Positions 48,375 to 61,138 of a stretch of DNA of 64,000 bases are shown here, piece by piece (positions within the stretch are counted from its first letter, which is position 1; every line of letters begins with the position of its first letter). Under the pieces are notes generated by a model. That model worked only from the letters and a program-made list of their open reading frames with translations, was not told the DNA's origin and did no database searches. Source of the DNA: Delphinus delphis (lineage: Eukaryota > Chordata > Mammalia > Artiodactyla > Delphinidae); the NCBI RefSeq assembly GCF_949987515.2, contig NC_082686.1, positions 50,258,911 to 50,322,910 of the forward strand, given 5' to 3'. The position numbers were made by a program, and so were the translations under genes.

Positions 48375-50170
48375 AGGTGGGAAGAATTCCAGGGGAAGAA
48401 GATCTCATGAGTTACCTCAGTCTAGTGTCTTGACACCAGTGAAATCTTTACTGTTGGAAGCTGCCTGGTTTTGTGATTTACCGAGTCTTGACAAAGTGGA
48501 GACTCCCTGAAGTTATCTTTATCAGCAACATCTTTTGAAAAATAATATTAAATTTCAGCAGTTAAGTTCTAAAATGCTTGACTTCCTTCTCAGCTTGAAC
48601 TTCTTGCTCCCTCCTCCTTCATATCTTTTAAAACAAATTTCCTGTCAAGTTAGTGTTTACTTTATATTCACTTTTAACAAGTATATAGGCCTGTGACTAA
48701 TCCAGAGAGAATTATAATGCCAATCCTATTGACAAAATCGAAATACTGAAATGGAAAAGCATACATTTCCACTCTCTTTCCCAATAATATTAACCTGTCA
48801 CTTCAGTGCTGTATCAAAATTCCCTTGGCTTCTCTTCTGAAATCAAATTTGCCCAAAGCCCTGAGAAATCACATTTTCATAAGCAACTTAGTCAGGGTAC
48901 ATCCACAAGGCCCTGGAGTGAGATTACCACATTGCCCCCCATTAAAAACTTCTCTTACGTGATATTAAGAACTTTGAAAACTGACTTGTGCTTCCCTACT
49001 AAACTCATCCTCAGGATTTAGGGGGAATTCTTAATTAGCTTCTTATGCTCTAGTTAATGTGCTAACCGGTTGAGTTTCCATTTCAAAGGCAACTTGATGG
49101 AAATGTGCATGTTTCTTATTTAAGAACTACAACACTCATATCGGCACAATAATTTTGCATGAAACTCAGCATCATGGAAACATGATGCTGAGTTTCATGC
49201 AAACATCATCTTACAACAACTGTGAGAGCTATAAACATGAAGATTAATTTGCAGTAGAGGAAGAAAGCCATTTGTACCTTGTTACCTAATTTTAATTTTA
49301 ATAGGCAGACAACCACAATAGTCACATGCTAGAAGGAAACATTGACTGAAAAAAGCCAAAGAAGATATTACCAGATAATTACTATATAACTTAAAATGCA
49401 CATTCCATTGTTTACATACAGTGCTTTTTTTAAAAAAATCAGTACATCATAGAACATTCAGAGGTTAGAGCAGAAATGCAATATCAAATGCAAAGTAAAA
49501 TTATAAATCTCTGGATAATGAACTTTTTCTTTTCCATTATACAGCAGTTAGGCAAGGAAAACAGCCCTTGATGATCAAGACAAATGCAATGCCACTAAAT
49601 ATTACATCAAATGCAAAAATACAAATGTTTTACATAATATCGTACCTTGCAGAGCTGTGTACCATGCACGAAAAAGCTCTGAGATGGAGGGCCTGAGAAG
49701 CAGAAAGAATGAAGGTAGCACATCAGAGAGACGAGAGAGAGAAATGCACAGTAAAAGCATTTTAGAGCTTGTGATTAACAAGGGCATCAATAAATATCTG
49801 GAAGTCAATGTAAGACCATTTAAAAAGGTTTTAAATGCTCCTGGCAATTGATGGACCAATTACCAGCAAAAATCTTCTGAACACACAGGAAGAGTTCTGT
49901 TGCCTAAACAAACCTAAAAGCAAACTAAAAATGAATGTCCTTGGTTTCCTGTGGTGAGTTCTGCCTAATGCATCAGGAGAAACATGTAGCTACCTGCCAC
50001 ATTATATGAACAATACGTGCATACGTGCACACACCCTCCATATATCACATTTAATCATAATGGAATTCTAGATGCCTAAACCTGGATCTCCAAAGAAGCA
50101 GTGGATAAAAAAACAACTTTTGTTTTACCAGAAAGGGCTCTGCAGATAAATGATGTGAGAACTCTGACTA
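48375..50170. other. Unique sequence with a perfect hairpin
   Basis: No L1, SINE or old repeat is recognisable. The stretch 49590-49970 is richer in GC and less repetitive than its surroundings, but no gene can be supported. The inverted repeat is listed separately. Confidence 0.5.
49154..49203. repeat. Perfect 23-bp inverted repeat with GAAA loop
   Basis: The left arm 49154-49176 and right arm 49181-49203 are exact reverse complements; the four loop bases 49177-49180 are GAAA. The core of the stem contains GAAACTCAGCATCATG. Pairing fails at the next base on both sides. It is not part of a recognised transposon and has no mismatch at all. Confidence 0.98.
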
Positions 50171-50184
50171 AAAATACCTGTTGA

Positions 50185-51276
50185 TTGATTTGCATATATT
50201 GAAGAATCCTTGCATTCCTGCGATAAACCCCACTTGCTCATGGTGTAAGATCCTTTTAATGTGCTGTGGATATTGTTTGATAGTATTTTGTTGAGAATTT
50301 TTGCATCTATGTTCATCAGTGATATTGGCCTGTAGTTTTCTTTCTTTGTGACATCTTTGTCTGGTTCTGGTATCAGGATGATGGTGGCCTCATAGAATGA
50401 GTTTGGGAGTGTTCCTCCCTCTGCTATATTTTGGAAGAGTTTGAGAAGGATAGGTGTTAGCTCTTCTCTAAATGTTTGATAGAATTCGCCTGTGGAGAAA
50501 AGGGAACCCTCTTGCACTGTTGGTGGGAATGTAAATTGATACAGCCACTATGGAGAACAGTATGGAGGTTCCTTAAAAAACTAAAAATAGAACTACTATA
50601 TGACCCAACAATCCCACTACTGGGCATATACCCTGAGAAAACCATAATTCAAAAAGAGTCATGTACCACAATGTTCATTGCAGCACTATTTACAATAGTC
50701 AGGATATGGAAGCAACCTAAATGTCCATCAACAGATGAATGGATAAAGAAGATGTGGCACATATATACAATGGAATATTACTCTGCCATAAAAAGAAATG
50801 AAATTGAGTTATTTGTAGTGAGGTGGCTGGATCTAGAGTCTGTCACACAGAGTGAAGTAAGTCAGAAAGGGAAAAACAAATACCGTATGCTAACATATAT
50901 ATGGAATCTAAAAAAAAAAAATGGTTTTGATGAAACTAGGGGCAGGACAGGAATAAAGATGCAGACCTAGAGAATGGACTTGAGGACATGAGGGGGAAGG
51001 GTAAGCTGGGATGAAGTGAGACAGTGGCATGGACATATATACACTACCAAATGTAAAATAGATAGCTAGTGGGAAGCAGCTGCATCGCATGGGGAGAACA
51101 GCTCAGTGCTTTGTGACCACCTAGAGGGGTGGGATAGGCAGGGTGGGAGGGAGATGCAAGAGGGAGGGGATATGGGGATATATGTGTGCATATAGCTGAT
51201 CCACTCTGTTATACAGCAGAAACTAACACAACATTGTAAAGCAATTATACTCAAATAAAGATGTTAAAAAGAAAAG
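50185..51276. mobile_element. LINE-1 with 5' inversion (twin-primed, copy 7)
   Basis: The left part 50185-50492 is L1 in minus orientation (RT region: [20 protein letters not shown], then [20 protein letters not shown]). The right part 50493-51276 is L1 in plus orientation (ORF2 C-terminus and 3' UTR; MEYYSAIKRNEIELFVVRWL), ending in an A-rich tail. The flanks share AAAATACCTGTTGA (50171-50184) and AAAAGCACCTGTTGA (51277-51291). About 1.5 kb of ORF2 between the two parts is missing at the junction. This is the signature of twin priming, a known L1 integration variant. Confidence 0.93.
50476..50970 (+). pseudogene. L1 ORF2 C-terminal remnant, copy 7
   Basis: An open stretch of 164 codons covers the cysteine-containing C-terminal domain of ORF2p ([20 protein letters not shown], then MEYYSAIKRNEIELFVVRWL, then SEVSQKGKNKYRMLTYIWNL). 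The first few codons belong to the inverted part, so this is a chimeric frame made by the inversion. It has no EN or RT domain and no function is expected. The well-kept frame over about 480 bp indicates a relatively young copy compared with copies 2, 6 and 8. Confidence 0.8.
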
Positions 51277-51291
51277 AAAAGCACCTGTTGA

Positions 51292-52008
51292 GGACAGAAT
51301 TGATTTTTAACTTATTTTAGGAAGCAAGCAGCAGATAGCACATAAGGAGAGTACTTCAGTCTTAGCTTGAATGTTTCGCCTTTAATACGTGTTTATATTA
51401 ATTGTGTGCATATTATATAAATATATATAACTCCACTTACCATGGTACAGTAGGGTTTATATGTTATAATTGATATGTTAATTTAAATATCGTTATACAG
51501 TAATATATAGAAGAAAAATAGGTAACAACAGTTTTAAAATACCCTTTTATTCAACAACTCAACAAAAAATAGTTTTATAATTGGACAACAAAAAATAGAT
51601 TGCCCAAATCACATGCATGTTTAGATACTTATGTGGGAAAAGAAGAAAGATTAAGAGTACACATATCAAATAACCTGTCAGGATTTGTATAATTTTCAGA
51701 GTCTATGTTAAACAAATTTATTTTTATCTCTACTTTTGGGGGATTTAATATGGGTTTTACTTTTATGGTCAATAAATGGATGGTGTTTTATATAGTGTAA
51801 GTCATATTCTCTTGTCAGCTATAAGGAGGGTAAAGAAAAATGTGCACTTCAAAACAATGCTTCGAATAAAAAGACAACTTTGAACATGTGTAAACAGTAG
51901 GATTTTTTTTCACCACTGTGTTTTATGAAAGTTGTATTTTAAAGAGATGTTAGTTTTTTCATTTTTGCTTAGTTTTACTAAAAGTTTATCTAATATAAAT
52001 TTGTTTTA
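51292..52008. other. Unique AT-rich sequence
   Basis: Nothing recognisable; AT-rich simple runs occur near 51405-51430. Confidence 0.5.
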
Positions 52009-52020
52009 AGCGCTGTCACT

Positions 52021-52226
52021 TTTTTTTTTTTTTGCGGTACACGGGCCTCTCACTGTTGTGGCCTCTCCGGTTGTGGAGCACAGGCTCCGGACGCGCAGGC
52101 TCAGCGGCCATGGCTCATGGGCCCAGCCGCTCCACGGCATGTGGGATCTTCCCGGACCGGGGCACGAACCCGTGTCCCCTGCATCGGCAGGTGGACTCTC
52201 AACCACTGCGCCACCAGGGAAGCCCC
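52021..52226 (-). mobile_element. CHR SINE
   Basis: T tract at 52020-52034 and head (GGGAAGCCCC) ending at 52226. Target-site duplications AGCGCTGTCACTTTTT (from 52009) and AGTGCTGTCACTTTTT (52227-52242) differ by one CpG-type change. CpG sites are partly kept. Confidence 0.94.
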
Positions 52227-52242
52227 AGTGCTGTCACTTTTT

Positions 52243-53171
52243 ATGCAGACCTGTTTTTCTCAACCATCCTTCCCATAAGTACATACCATGTTTACATTGT
52301 CTTCAGTCACATGAAATCCATGTTGCTTCAGAGTTCCACACCATTCAAGAGTAACCCCTGAATAACCTGCATCTTTGAGTAGTGTGAACTGTACAATGCA
52401 CCTTTCTCTCTGAGTGTTTTTGAAAGCATCTGAAACAAGAGTGCTTGTATTTTCTATCCTGGGTTTGATTGTTGTGTCAGGCTGTGAATGATGTGTCTTC
52501 AAAGAGATCTTTTTTAAAAGCAGAATGCATACTTACTCACCAAGGGTGTGTTTAAACAGAAACAGTAGCTTTGGCCTAGCCCATGCCACATAGTATTGCA
52601 AATCTATTCCAGAATAAAGGTGAAAGTATCACTGAAAGGACTTAAAACTATTCTAGTGTATTATTTTACCATTAAGTGATGACTTCTTTAGACTCCACCC
52701 TCTCCTGCTGTTAAGATGAACTACCATCATGCTATCTATTTCACTTGTTTCTCTATTCTCTGTACAGGAATATTTAGTTATAATTATAATACTTTGCTTT
52801 ATGCAATAAAATAAAAAATAGAAAATAAAAACAAACTAATATTCAGTCTCATAATCTTTTCCCAAAAGACTAAGAGGTAAAAGGTAAAATTTTGCAGAGG
52901 ATTTTCAAAAAGACATGCATTTTGTTTAAATAGCATATTAATCCTACAGATGAAAACCGTGTGAGAGGAAAAAGGTAGAATCTATCATTTGTGGTCAGGG
53001 AAGTCTTCCTGAAACTGCTGGCCTTTGTTCTAGACCTTGCTTTCATAAAGTTTGAACAATAGCAAAGTTGTAAGTACACTTACACCTTACATAGGGTGTA
53101 CTTACACAGGATGTAGTTTTCTCTTTATTCATGCCCAACTCTTTTCCCTGAAACTCTAGAACCAAATAGGT
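52243..53171. other. Unique sequence with an 80-codon open frame of unknown meaning
   Basis: The minus-strand frame 52260-52502 reads SDAFKNTQRERCIVQFTLLK, then GYSGVTLEWCGTLKQHGFHV. I do not recognise a family. Nothing else is visible. Confidence 0.35.
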
Positions 53172-53715
53172 AGCTATGATGGTTAATCTTATGTGTCAGC
53201 TTGATGGGGTCACAAGTGCCCAGATATTTGGTCAAACATTATTCTGGGTGTTTCTGTGAGGATGTTTTTGGGTGAGATTAACACTTAAATTGGTGGATTG
53301 AGTAAAGATTGTCTTCCCTAATGTGGGCAAGTCTCATCTAATCGGTTGAAGGCGTGAATAGAACAAAGAGGCTGCCCTCCTCTGACTAAGAGAGAACCTT
53401 TTCTGCCTGCTGTCTTCAAACTGGGACACAGGCTTTTTCCTGCTTTCAAGCTAAACTGAAACATTGGCTCTTTCTGGGTACTGAGCCTGTGGCCTTTAGA
53501 CTGGAACTATATCATCAGTTCTCCTGGTTCCCAGGCCTTTGAACTCAGATTGGAGCTACAGCATCAGCATTCTTGTGTTTCTAGATTACTGATTTACTCT
53601 GCAGATCTTGAGACTTGTCAGTCTCTTAATTATGTGAGCTAATTCCTTATAATAAATCACTTTATATATACATACATGCTATTGGTCCTATTTTCTCTAG
53701 AAAGACCTAATACAA
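53172..53715 (+). mobile_element. LTR-like or MER-type interspersed repeat, family not assigned
   Basis: I recognise the pattern of a common mammalian repeat: ATGGTTAATCTTATGTGTCA, CAGATATTTGGTCAAACATT, GAGATTAACACTTAAATTGG, later GTGAGCTAATTCCTTATAAT with AATAAA, then CTATTGGTCCTATTTTCTCT and CTAATACA. TG at the start, CA at the end and a poly(A) signal near the 3' end suit a solo LTR, but I cannot name the family from memory. Confidence 0.6.
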
Positions 53716-54213
53716 TAGCCAAGCAATTTCACTTCATCCTTATTATCTTCCATACCTGAGGACTTTGTATAGGCCAGTTAACCTCTGATATGCAGTGAGG
53801 AAGGTAGTTACAGCAGGATGTCAAATTCCTTCCTCCAAATCTCTGATTTGATCAGTCTTTTATCCTTTTTTCAAGGATCTATGTGTAGAAAGAGGAAATA
53901 CTGTTCGTATTTTGCTATTCCTTTGTGTATGTGTAAAAGATTCTCAGTTCCATTATGAATCTATATAATAATCTTATGCATACATTCATTATACAATGTT
54001 TTGAACATCTGCTATGTTCTAGGCATCCAATACACAGGTAAACAAAACAAAACAATGTGGCAGTTTCTAGGGGTAACATGTTTATTGAGAACCGATATAA
54101 AAGATAAAGGCTTAGTGTGATTAATCAACAATTGAAAGCTAAAGATGAAACCCAGACAGCTTCTTTAGTATCAAGAACTGTGAGGAGTCTGAGGTTTTAC
54201 CCTAATTGTTTGT
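53716..54213. other. Unique sequence
   Basis: A short L2-like piece (GAACATCTGCTATGTTCTAG) lies near 54000; otherwise nothing is recognisable. Confidence 0.4.
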
Positions 54214-54679
54214 TTTTTGTAAATTTTACTTTATATTGGAGTATAGTTGATTAAAAAGTTGTGTTCGTTTCAGGTTACAAAGTGACTCAGTTATACATAT
54301 GCATGTATCTATTCTTTTTCAAATTCTTTTCCCATTTAGGTTATTACGGAATATTGAGCGGAGTTCCCTGTGCTATACAGTAAGTCCTTGTTGGTTATCT
54401 ATTTTAAGTATAGTAGTCTGTATATGTCAATCCCAAACTCCCAATTTATCTATTCCCCAACCTTTCCCCTTGGTAACCATAAGTTTGTTTGCTGTGAGTC
54501 TGTTTCTATTTTGTAAATAAATGCATTTGTATCATTTTTCTTTTTAGATTCTGCATATAGGTGATATCATATGATGATTGTCTTTCTCTGTATGACTTCA
54601 CTTAGTATGCTAATCTCCAGGTCCATCCACGTTGCTGCAAATGGCATTATTTCATTTTCAATGGCTTAGTTATATTCCA

Positions 54680-54707
54680 TTGTGTGTGTGTGTATATATA
54701 TATACAC
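54680..54707. repeat. TG/TA microsatellite
   Basis: (TG)6 followed by (TA)6 inside the L1 copy 8 3' region. Confidence 0.95.
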
Positions 54708-54976
54708 CACATTTTCTTTATCCATTCATCTGTCGACAGACATTTAGGTTGCTTCTGTGTCATGGCTATTGTTAACAGTGCTGCAATGCACTTTGGGGTG
54801 CATGTATCCTTTCAAACCATGATTTTCACTGGATATATGCACAGGAGTGGGATTGCTGGATCAAATGGTAGCTCTATTTTTTAGTTCTTTAAGGAAACGC
54901 CATAGTGTTCTCGATAGTGGCTGTACCAACTTACATCCCCACCAACAGTGTAAGAGGGTTCCATTTTCTCCACACC

Positions 54977-55404
<428 letters not shown>

Positions 55405-55860
55405 TCATTTGCAAACGTTTTGTGCTATTCTGTGGGCTGTCTTTTCATTTTGTTTATGGTTTCCTTTGCTGTGCAAAAGCTTGTGAGTTTAATTAGGTCA
55501 CATTTGTTTATTTTGTTTTTATTTCCATTACTCTAGAAGACAAATCAAAAAAGATCTTGCTGTGATTTATGTCAAAGCGTGTTCTGCCTATGTTTTCCTC
55601 TAGGAGTTTTATAGTATCCAGTCTTACATTTAGGAGTTTAATTCATTGTGAGTTTATTTTTTTATGTGGTGTTAGGGAACGTTCTAATTTCATTCTTTTA
55701 CATGTAGCTGTCCAGTTTTCCCAGCACCTTTTATTGAAGAGACTGTCTTTTCTCCTTTCTCATAAATTAATTGACCATAGGTGTGTGGGTTTATTTCTGG
55801 GCTTTCTATCCTGTTCCATTGATCTATATTTCTGTTTTTGTGCCAGTCCCACACTGTTTT

Positions 55861-56074
55861 TTGTTTGTTTGCTTTTTTTGCTGTACGCAGGCCTCTCACT
55901 GTTGTGGCCTCTCCCGTTGTGGAGCACAGGCTTCAGACGCACAGGCTCAGCGGCCATGGTTCACGGGCCCAGCCGCTCCGCGGCATGTGGGATCTTCCCG
56001 GACTGGGGCACGAACCCGTGTCCCCTGCATCGGCAGGTGGACTCTCAACCACTGCACCACCAGGGAAGCCCCCC
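55861..56074 (-). mobile_element. CHR SINE nested in L1 copy 8
   Basis: The tail is mixed T/G (TTTTTTGTTTGTTTGCTTTTTTT) at 55857-55879; the head (GGGAAGCC) ends in a run of ten C at 56069-56078. The target site is CACACTGTTTT (55850-55860) and CCCACTGTTTT (56076-56086). Same sense as the host L1. Confidence 0.92.
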
Positions 56075-59000
56075 CCCCACTGTTTTGATGACTGTAGCTT
56101 TGAAGTACAGTCTGAAATCAGGAAGCCTGATTCCTCCAGCTTTCTTTTTCTTTCTCAGGATTGCTTTGGCTGTTCAGAGTCTTGTGTTTCCATACAAATT
56201 GTAAAATTTTCTGTTCTAGTTCTGTTAAAATTGCCATTGGTAATTTGATATGGATTGCATTGAATCTGTAGATTGCCTTAGGTGGTATAGTCATTTTGAC
56301 AATATTGATTCTTCCAGTCCAAGAACATGGTATACTTTTCCATCTGTTTGTGGCATCTTCAATTTCTTTCATCAGTATTTTATGGTTTTCAGAATACAGG
56401 TCTCTGCCTCCTTAGGTAGTTTTATTCCTAGGTATTTTATTCTTTTGATGTGATGGTAAATGGGATTGTTTATTTACTTTCTCTTTCAGATCTTTCCTTG
56501 TTAGTGTATAGAAATGCAACAGATTTCTGTCTATTAATTTTATGTCTTGCAACTTTAACTGAATTCATTGATGAGCTTTAGTAGTTTTCTGGTAGTGTTT
56601 TTAGTATTTTCTATGTATAACATCATGTCATCTGCAAACAGGGACATTTTACTTCTTCTCTTCCAATTTGGATTCCCTTTATTACTTTTTCTTCTCAGAT
56701 TACCATGGCTAGGACTTCCAAAACTATGTTGAATAAAAAGTGGACATCCTTGTTTTGTTCCTGATCTTAGAGGAAATGCTTTCAGCTTTTCAATTTTGAG
56801 TTTGATGCTAGTTGTAAGTTTGTCACTTATAGCCTTTATTGTGTTGAGGTATGTTTCCTCTATGTCCACTTTCTGGAAAGTTTTTATCATAAATCAGTGT
56901 TTAATTTTATTGAAAGCTTTTTCTGCTTCTATTGAGATGATCATATGGTGTTTATTTTTCAGTTTGTTAATGTGGTGTATCACACTGATTGATTTGCGTA
57001 TATTGAAAAATCCTTGCATCCCTGGGATAAATCCCACTTGATCATGGATGTTTGAGCCTTTTACTATCTTGTTGGATTCAGTTTGCTAGTATTTTGTTGA
57101 GGATTTTTGTGTCTGTGTTCATCACTGATATTGGCCTGTAATTTTCTTTTTTTGTAGTATCTTTGTCTGGTTTTGGTATCAGGGTGATGGTGGCCTCATA
57201 GAATGAGTTAGGGAGTGTTCCATCCTCCGTAATTTTTTGGAATAGTTTGAGAAGGATAGGTGTTAACTCTTCTCTAAATGTTTGATTGACTTCACCTCTG
57301 AAGCCATCTGATCCTGGACTTTTGTTTGTTGGGAGTTTTTAAATCACACTTTCAATTTCATTCCTTGTAATTGGTCTGTTCATATTTTCTATTTCTTCCT
57401 TATTCAGTCTCAGGAGATTGTACCTTTCTATGAATTTGTCCACTTCTTCTAGGCTGTCCCTTTTATTGGCATATAGTTGTTTGTAGTAGTCTCTTATGAT
57501 CCTTTGAATCCTGTGTGGTGTCTGTTTTAACTTCTTTTTCATTTCTAATTTTATTGATTGTAGCCCTCTCCCTTTTTTTCTTGGTGAGTCTGGTTAAAGG
57601 TTTATCAATTTTGTCCATATTTTCAAAGAACCAGTTTTTAGTTTCATTGATTTTTTTCTTCCTTCATCTCTATTTTATTTATTTTTGCTCTGATCTTTAT
57701 GATTTCTTTCCTTCTACTAACTTCAGATTTTGTTTGTTCTTCTTTCTTTAGTTGCTTTAGGTGTAAGTTTAGGTTATTTATTTGAGATTTGTCTTGTTTC
57801 TTGGGGTACAATTGTATTGCTATAAACTTCCCTCTTAAGAATGTTTTCGCTGCATCCCATAGGTTTTGGATTACCATGTTTTCATTTTCATTTATCTCTA
57901 GGTATTTTTCAACTTCCTCTGATTTCTTCAGCAATCCATTTGCTGTTTGGTATCATATTGCCTAGCCTCCACGTTTTTGAATTTTTTTTACACTTTTTTC
58001 TTGTAGTTGATTTCTAATCTCATATCATTGTGGTTGGAAAAGATGCTTGATATGATTTAAATGTTCTTAAATTTACTTTGTGGCCCAGCATGTGATCAAT
58101 CCTGGAGAATATTCCATGTGCACTTGAGAAGAATGTGTATTCTGCTTTTAGATGGAATGCTCTATAAATATCAATTAAGTCCATCTGGTCTACTGTGTTA
58201 AGGCCTGTGTTTCCTTATTGATTTTCTGTCTGGATAATCTGTCCATTGATAAAAGTGGGGTGTTAAAGTTCCCCACTATTATTATGTTACTGTCAATTTC
58301 TCCTTTTATGGCTGTTGGTATTGGCCTCATATATTAAGGTGCTCCTATGTTGGGTGCATATATATTTACAATTGTTATATCTCTTTGGATTGATCCCTTG
58401 ATCATTATGTAGTGTCCTTCTTTGTCTTTTGTAACAGTCTTTAAAGTCTATTTTGTCTGATATGAGTAATGCTACCCCATCTTTCTTTTGATTTCCATTT
58501 GCATGGAATCCCTTTTTCCATCACCTTACTTTCAGTCTGTATGTGACCCTAGATCTGAAGTGGGTCTCTTGTAGACAACATATATATGGCCTGTTTTTTA
58601 AATCCATTCAGCCAGTCTTTGTCTTTTGGTTGGAGCATTTAATCCATTTACATTAAGGTAATTATAGATATGTATATTTTTTATTGTCATTTTTATTGTC
58701 ATTTGGATTTGTTTCTTTAGTTCTTTTTCTCCCTTTACTCTTTTGTTCTCTTCTCTTATTATTTGATGACTAATTTTAGTGTTTTGTTTGGGTTCTTTTT
58801 TCTTTTGTGTATCTATTGTGGATTTTTGGTTTGTGTTTCCCATGAGGTTTTGATATAGCAGTGTATATATAAACAAAATTGTTTTAAATTGCTGGTCTTT
58901 TAATTTCAAATGCATTTCCAATATCCTGCATTTGTACTGTCTTCACAATTGCTGGTTTTGATATCATATTTGTGTATGGGTGATTTCCTACCTTTATGGT

Positions 59001-59284
59001 ATGTTTGCCTTTACCGGTGAGCTTTTCCATTTGTCATGTTCTTGTTTCTAGTTGTGGCCTTTTATTTTCCACCTAGAGAAGTTCCTTTACAATTTGTTGC
59101 AAAGCTTCTCTTTTTGTGCTAAATTCTCTTAGCTATTCCTTGTCTGTTAAGCTTTTGATTTTCCCTCGAATCTGAATGAGAGCCTTGCTGGGTGGAGTAT
59201 TCTTGGTTGTAGGTTTTTCCCTTTCATCACTTTAAATATTTCATGCTGCTCCATTATGGCTGGCAGTTTCTTCTGAATAATCAA

Positions 59285-59840
59285 GGGGTGTCAAGTGGTG
59301 TGTTTAGTGGGCAGTTGTGGGCTCAGGAAGACTTAGGCAGCCTGTCTGATGGTTGGGGCTGTGTTCCAACCCTATTTGTTGTTTGGCCTGAGGTGTCCCA
59401 GCACTGGAGTCTACAGGCTGTTGGGTGGGACAGGTCTTGATGAGAAAATAGCAGCCTCCAGGAGGGCTCACACTAATGAGTACTCCCCAGAACTAGCACT
59501 TCCAGTGTCTTTGTCCCCACAGTGAGCCACAGCCCTCCCCCACCTTCACAGGAGACCCTCCAATACTAGCAGGTAGGTCTGGACTAAGTTCTTATGAGGT
59601 CACTGCTTTTTTCCCTGGGCCATGGTGCACATGAGACCTTGTATGCACCCTCCAAGAATGAAGTTTCTGTTTCCTCCATTCCTGTGGAATTCCTGTGATC
59701 AAATCCCACTGGCCTTCAATGCTGGATTCTCTTGGGGCTCTCCTCCCAATGCCAGACCCCCAGACTGGGGAGCCTGACATGGGGCTCAGAACTTTCACTC
59801 CTGTGGGAGAACTTTTGTGATATAATTCTTTTCCAGCTAT
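59285..59840 (-). promoter_or_regulatory. L1 5' UTR remnant (copy 8)
   Basis: GC-richer sequence aligning with the 5' UTR of copies 4 and 6 over its first part; the upstream border near 59840 is approximate. Any promoter activity is unlikely given the divergence. Confidence 0.55.
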
Positions 59841-60944
59841 ACAAACATCACTATAGTCTGGAACAAAGCATAGTCATTAATTTACTCTCAAAACATGCAT
59901 GTGAGTGACCCATGGAGTATTGTTTGCCAACTTTAGTAGCATATAAAGGGAATCAAATCTCTAAAGCCAAAGGGAAGAAACTGCTGGATATCAAGTCTAG
60001 GACTTACTTACAAGGGAGAAGTTTGTTTTCTCAAGTTGGATAAGCCTGTTATGTCAACATCAATAGCTTAATTGGGAAAGTGTTGGACCCTGAGATATGG
60101 GATTGGAATATTGATTGATATACTTGAAAATCTGAATCCTCTGGGCTCACAGACATGACCCACTCCTCTCTTTTAAAGACTGGTGTTCTCTCCTTTCTTA
60201 ATAATGATGCAGAGCCTTGTAATTTGAAAAGTATCAATATATCCATTTCAAGATATATTCCCACTTCCCCTCTTGACCACTAGATCATTGGTTGGATTAG
60301 GTCACTCAATCTAGTCAGGCAAGTTTTTGTCTTGCTTAGAGAGGAAAACGATTATACCTGAATGAGCCTCAGTATCTAGTCAACATTGTAAAAATCACAC
60401 AGAGTTGGATAACTGGAAAGACTTGAGACACCACAAGGTATACTCACATAATAATGGTAAAAGATACAGGATAGCAAGAGAAAGAAAACCCAGGCAAATA
60501 ACAGAGATCTGAGACTTCCAGCTATAGCTGCCTGGGCCCTTCCTCAGTCATATAAGATGGGCATCACCTTCAGATTATGAACTTCCAAGATACACATGAG
60601 GTATTTTGGTTTCAGGGGTGCAAAGGCAGCTGATGAGCTCCCTGAGGAGTCATTTATACTCTGTGTATAGCTAAAAATAGGCCATATAAAATCTAGGTGG
60701 TACATTTTATTCCTCTCTTGACCAAGAGTTAGTATCATGGCTCCAGATACTCCTGAGGATAAGCATAGGACTACCATAGATTAGCTGCAAGTTAAGTCTA
60801 CCCTTACAGAGTTCACCTCTTCCTCATGACCCCAGGTCAAATATTCTTAATTACAAATGTTCATCATTTTTTAATTTTGCATCTTTTACAACATTCTTAA
60901 AATCACATGTAAGTATTAGTAAGATATAGATACGACTTTAAAGC
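59841..60944. other. Unclassified sequence, possibly an old retroelement interior
   Basis: A broken frame at 60320-60470 on the plus strand reads LYLNEPQYLVNIVKITQSWI and then several stops. It has the feel of a decayed retroelement gene, but I cannot assign it. Confidence 0.3.
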
Positions 60945-61138
60945 AGAGTTGTGTAAATTATGGACTACTGACCACATCTGATCCACAGGCATGTTTTTGC
61001 ATAGCCCTGGATATGGTATGTTTTTTAGTATTTTTAAAGGGTTGTAAAAACAAAAGTGTTAAAATAAATGACCACAAAAGTCTAAAATATTTACTATGTG
61101 GCTTTATAAAGAAAAACTTTGCCAACCTTTGGTTTAAT
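60945..61138 (+). mobile_element. hAT-like nonautonomous DNA transposon
   Basis: The pattern GAGTTGTGTAAATTATGGAC, CAGGCATGTTTTTGCATAGC, AAAGGGTTGTAAAAACAAAA, CTAAAATATTTACTATGTGG and CTTTGCCAACCTTTGG follows a common mammalian hAT-Charlie type element whose ends read GGCAAACT and AGTTTGCC. The terminal repeats are decayed and the exact family is not assigned. Confidence 0.6.

Noticed and set aside
50125..50517. 130-codon minus-strand frame with RT motifs as a possible gene
   Set aside because: It is a chimera of the inverted L1 part and flank produced by twin priming.
52260..52502. 80-codon minus-strand frame as a gene
   Set aside because: No family recognised, no start context or exon signals, and single-exon length is within chance.
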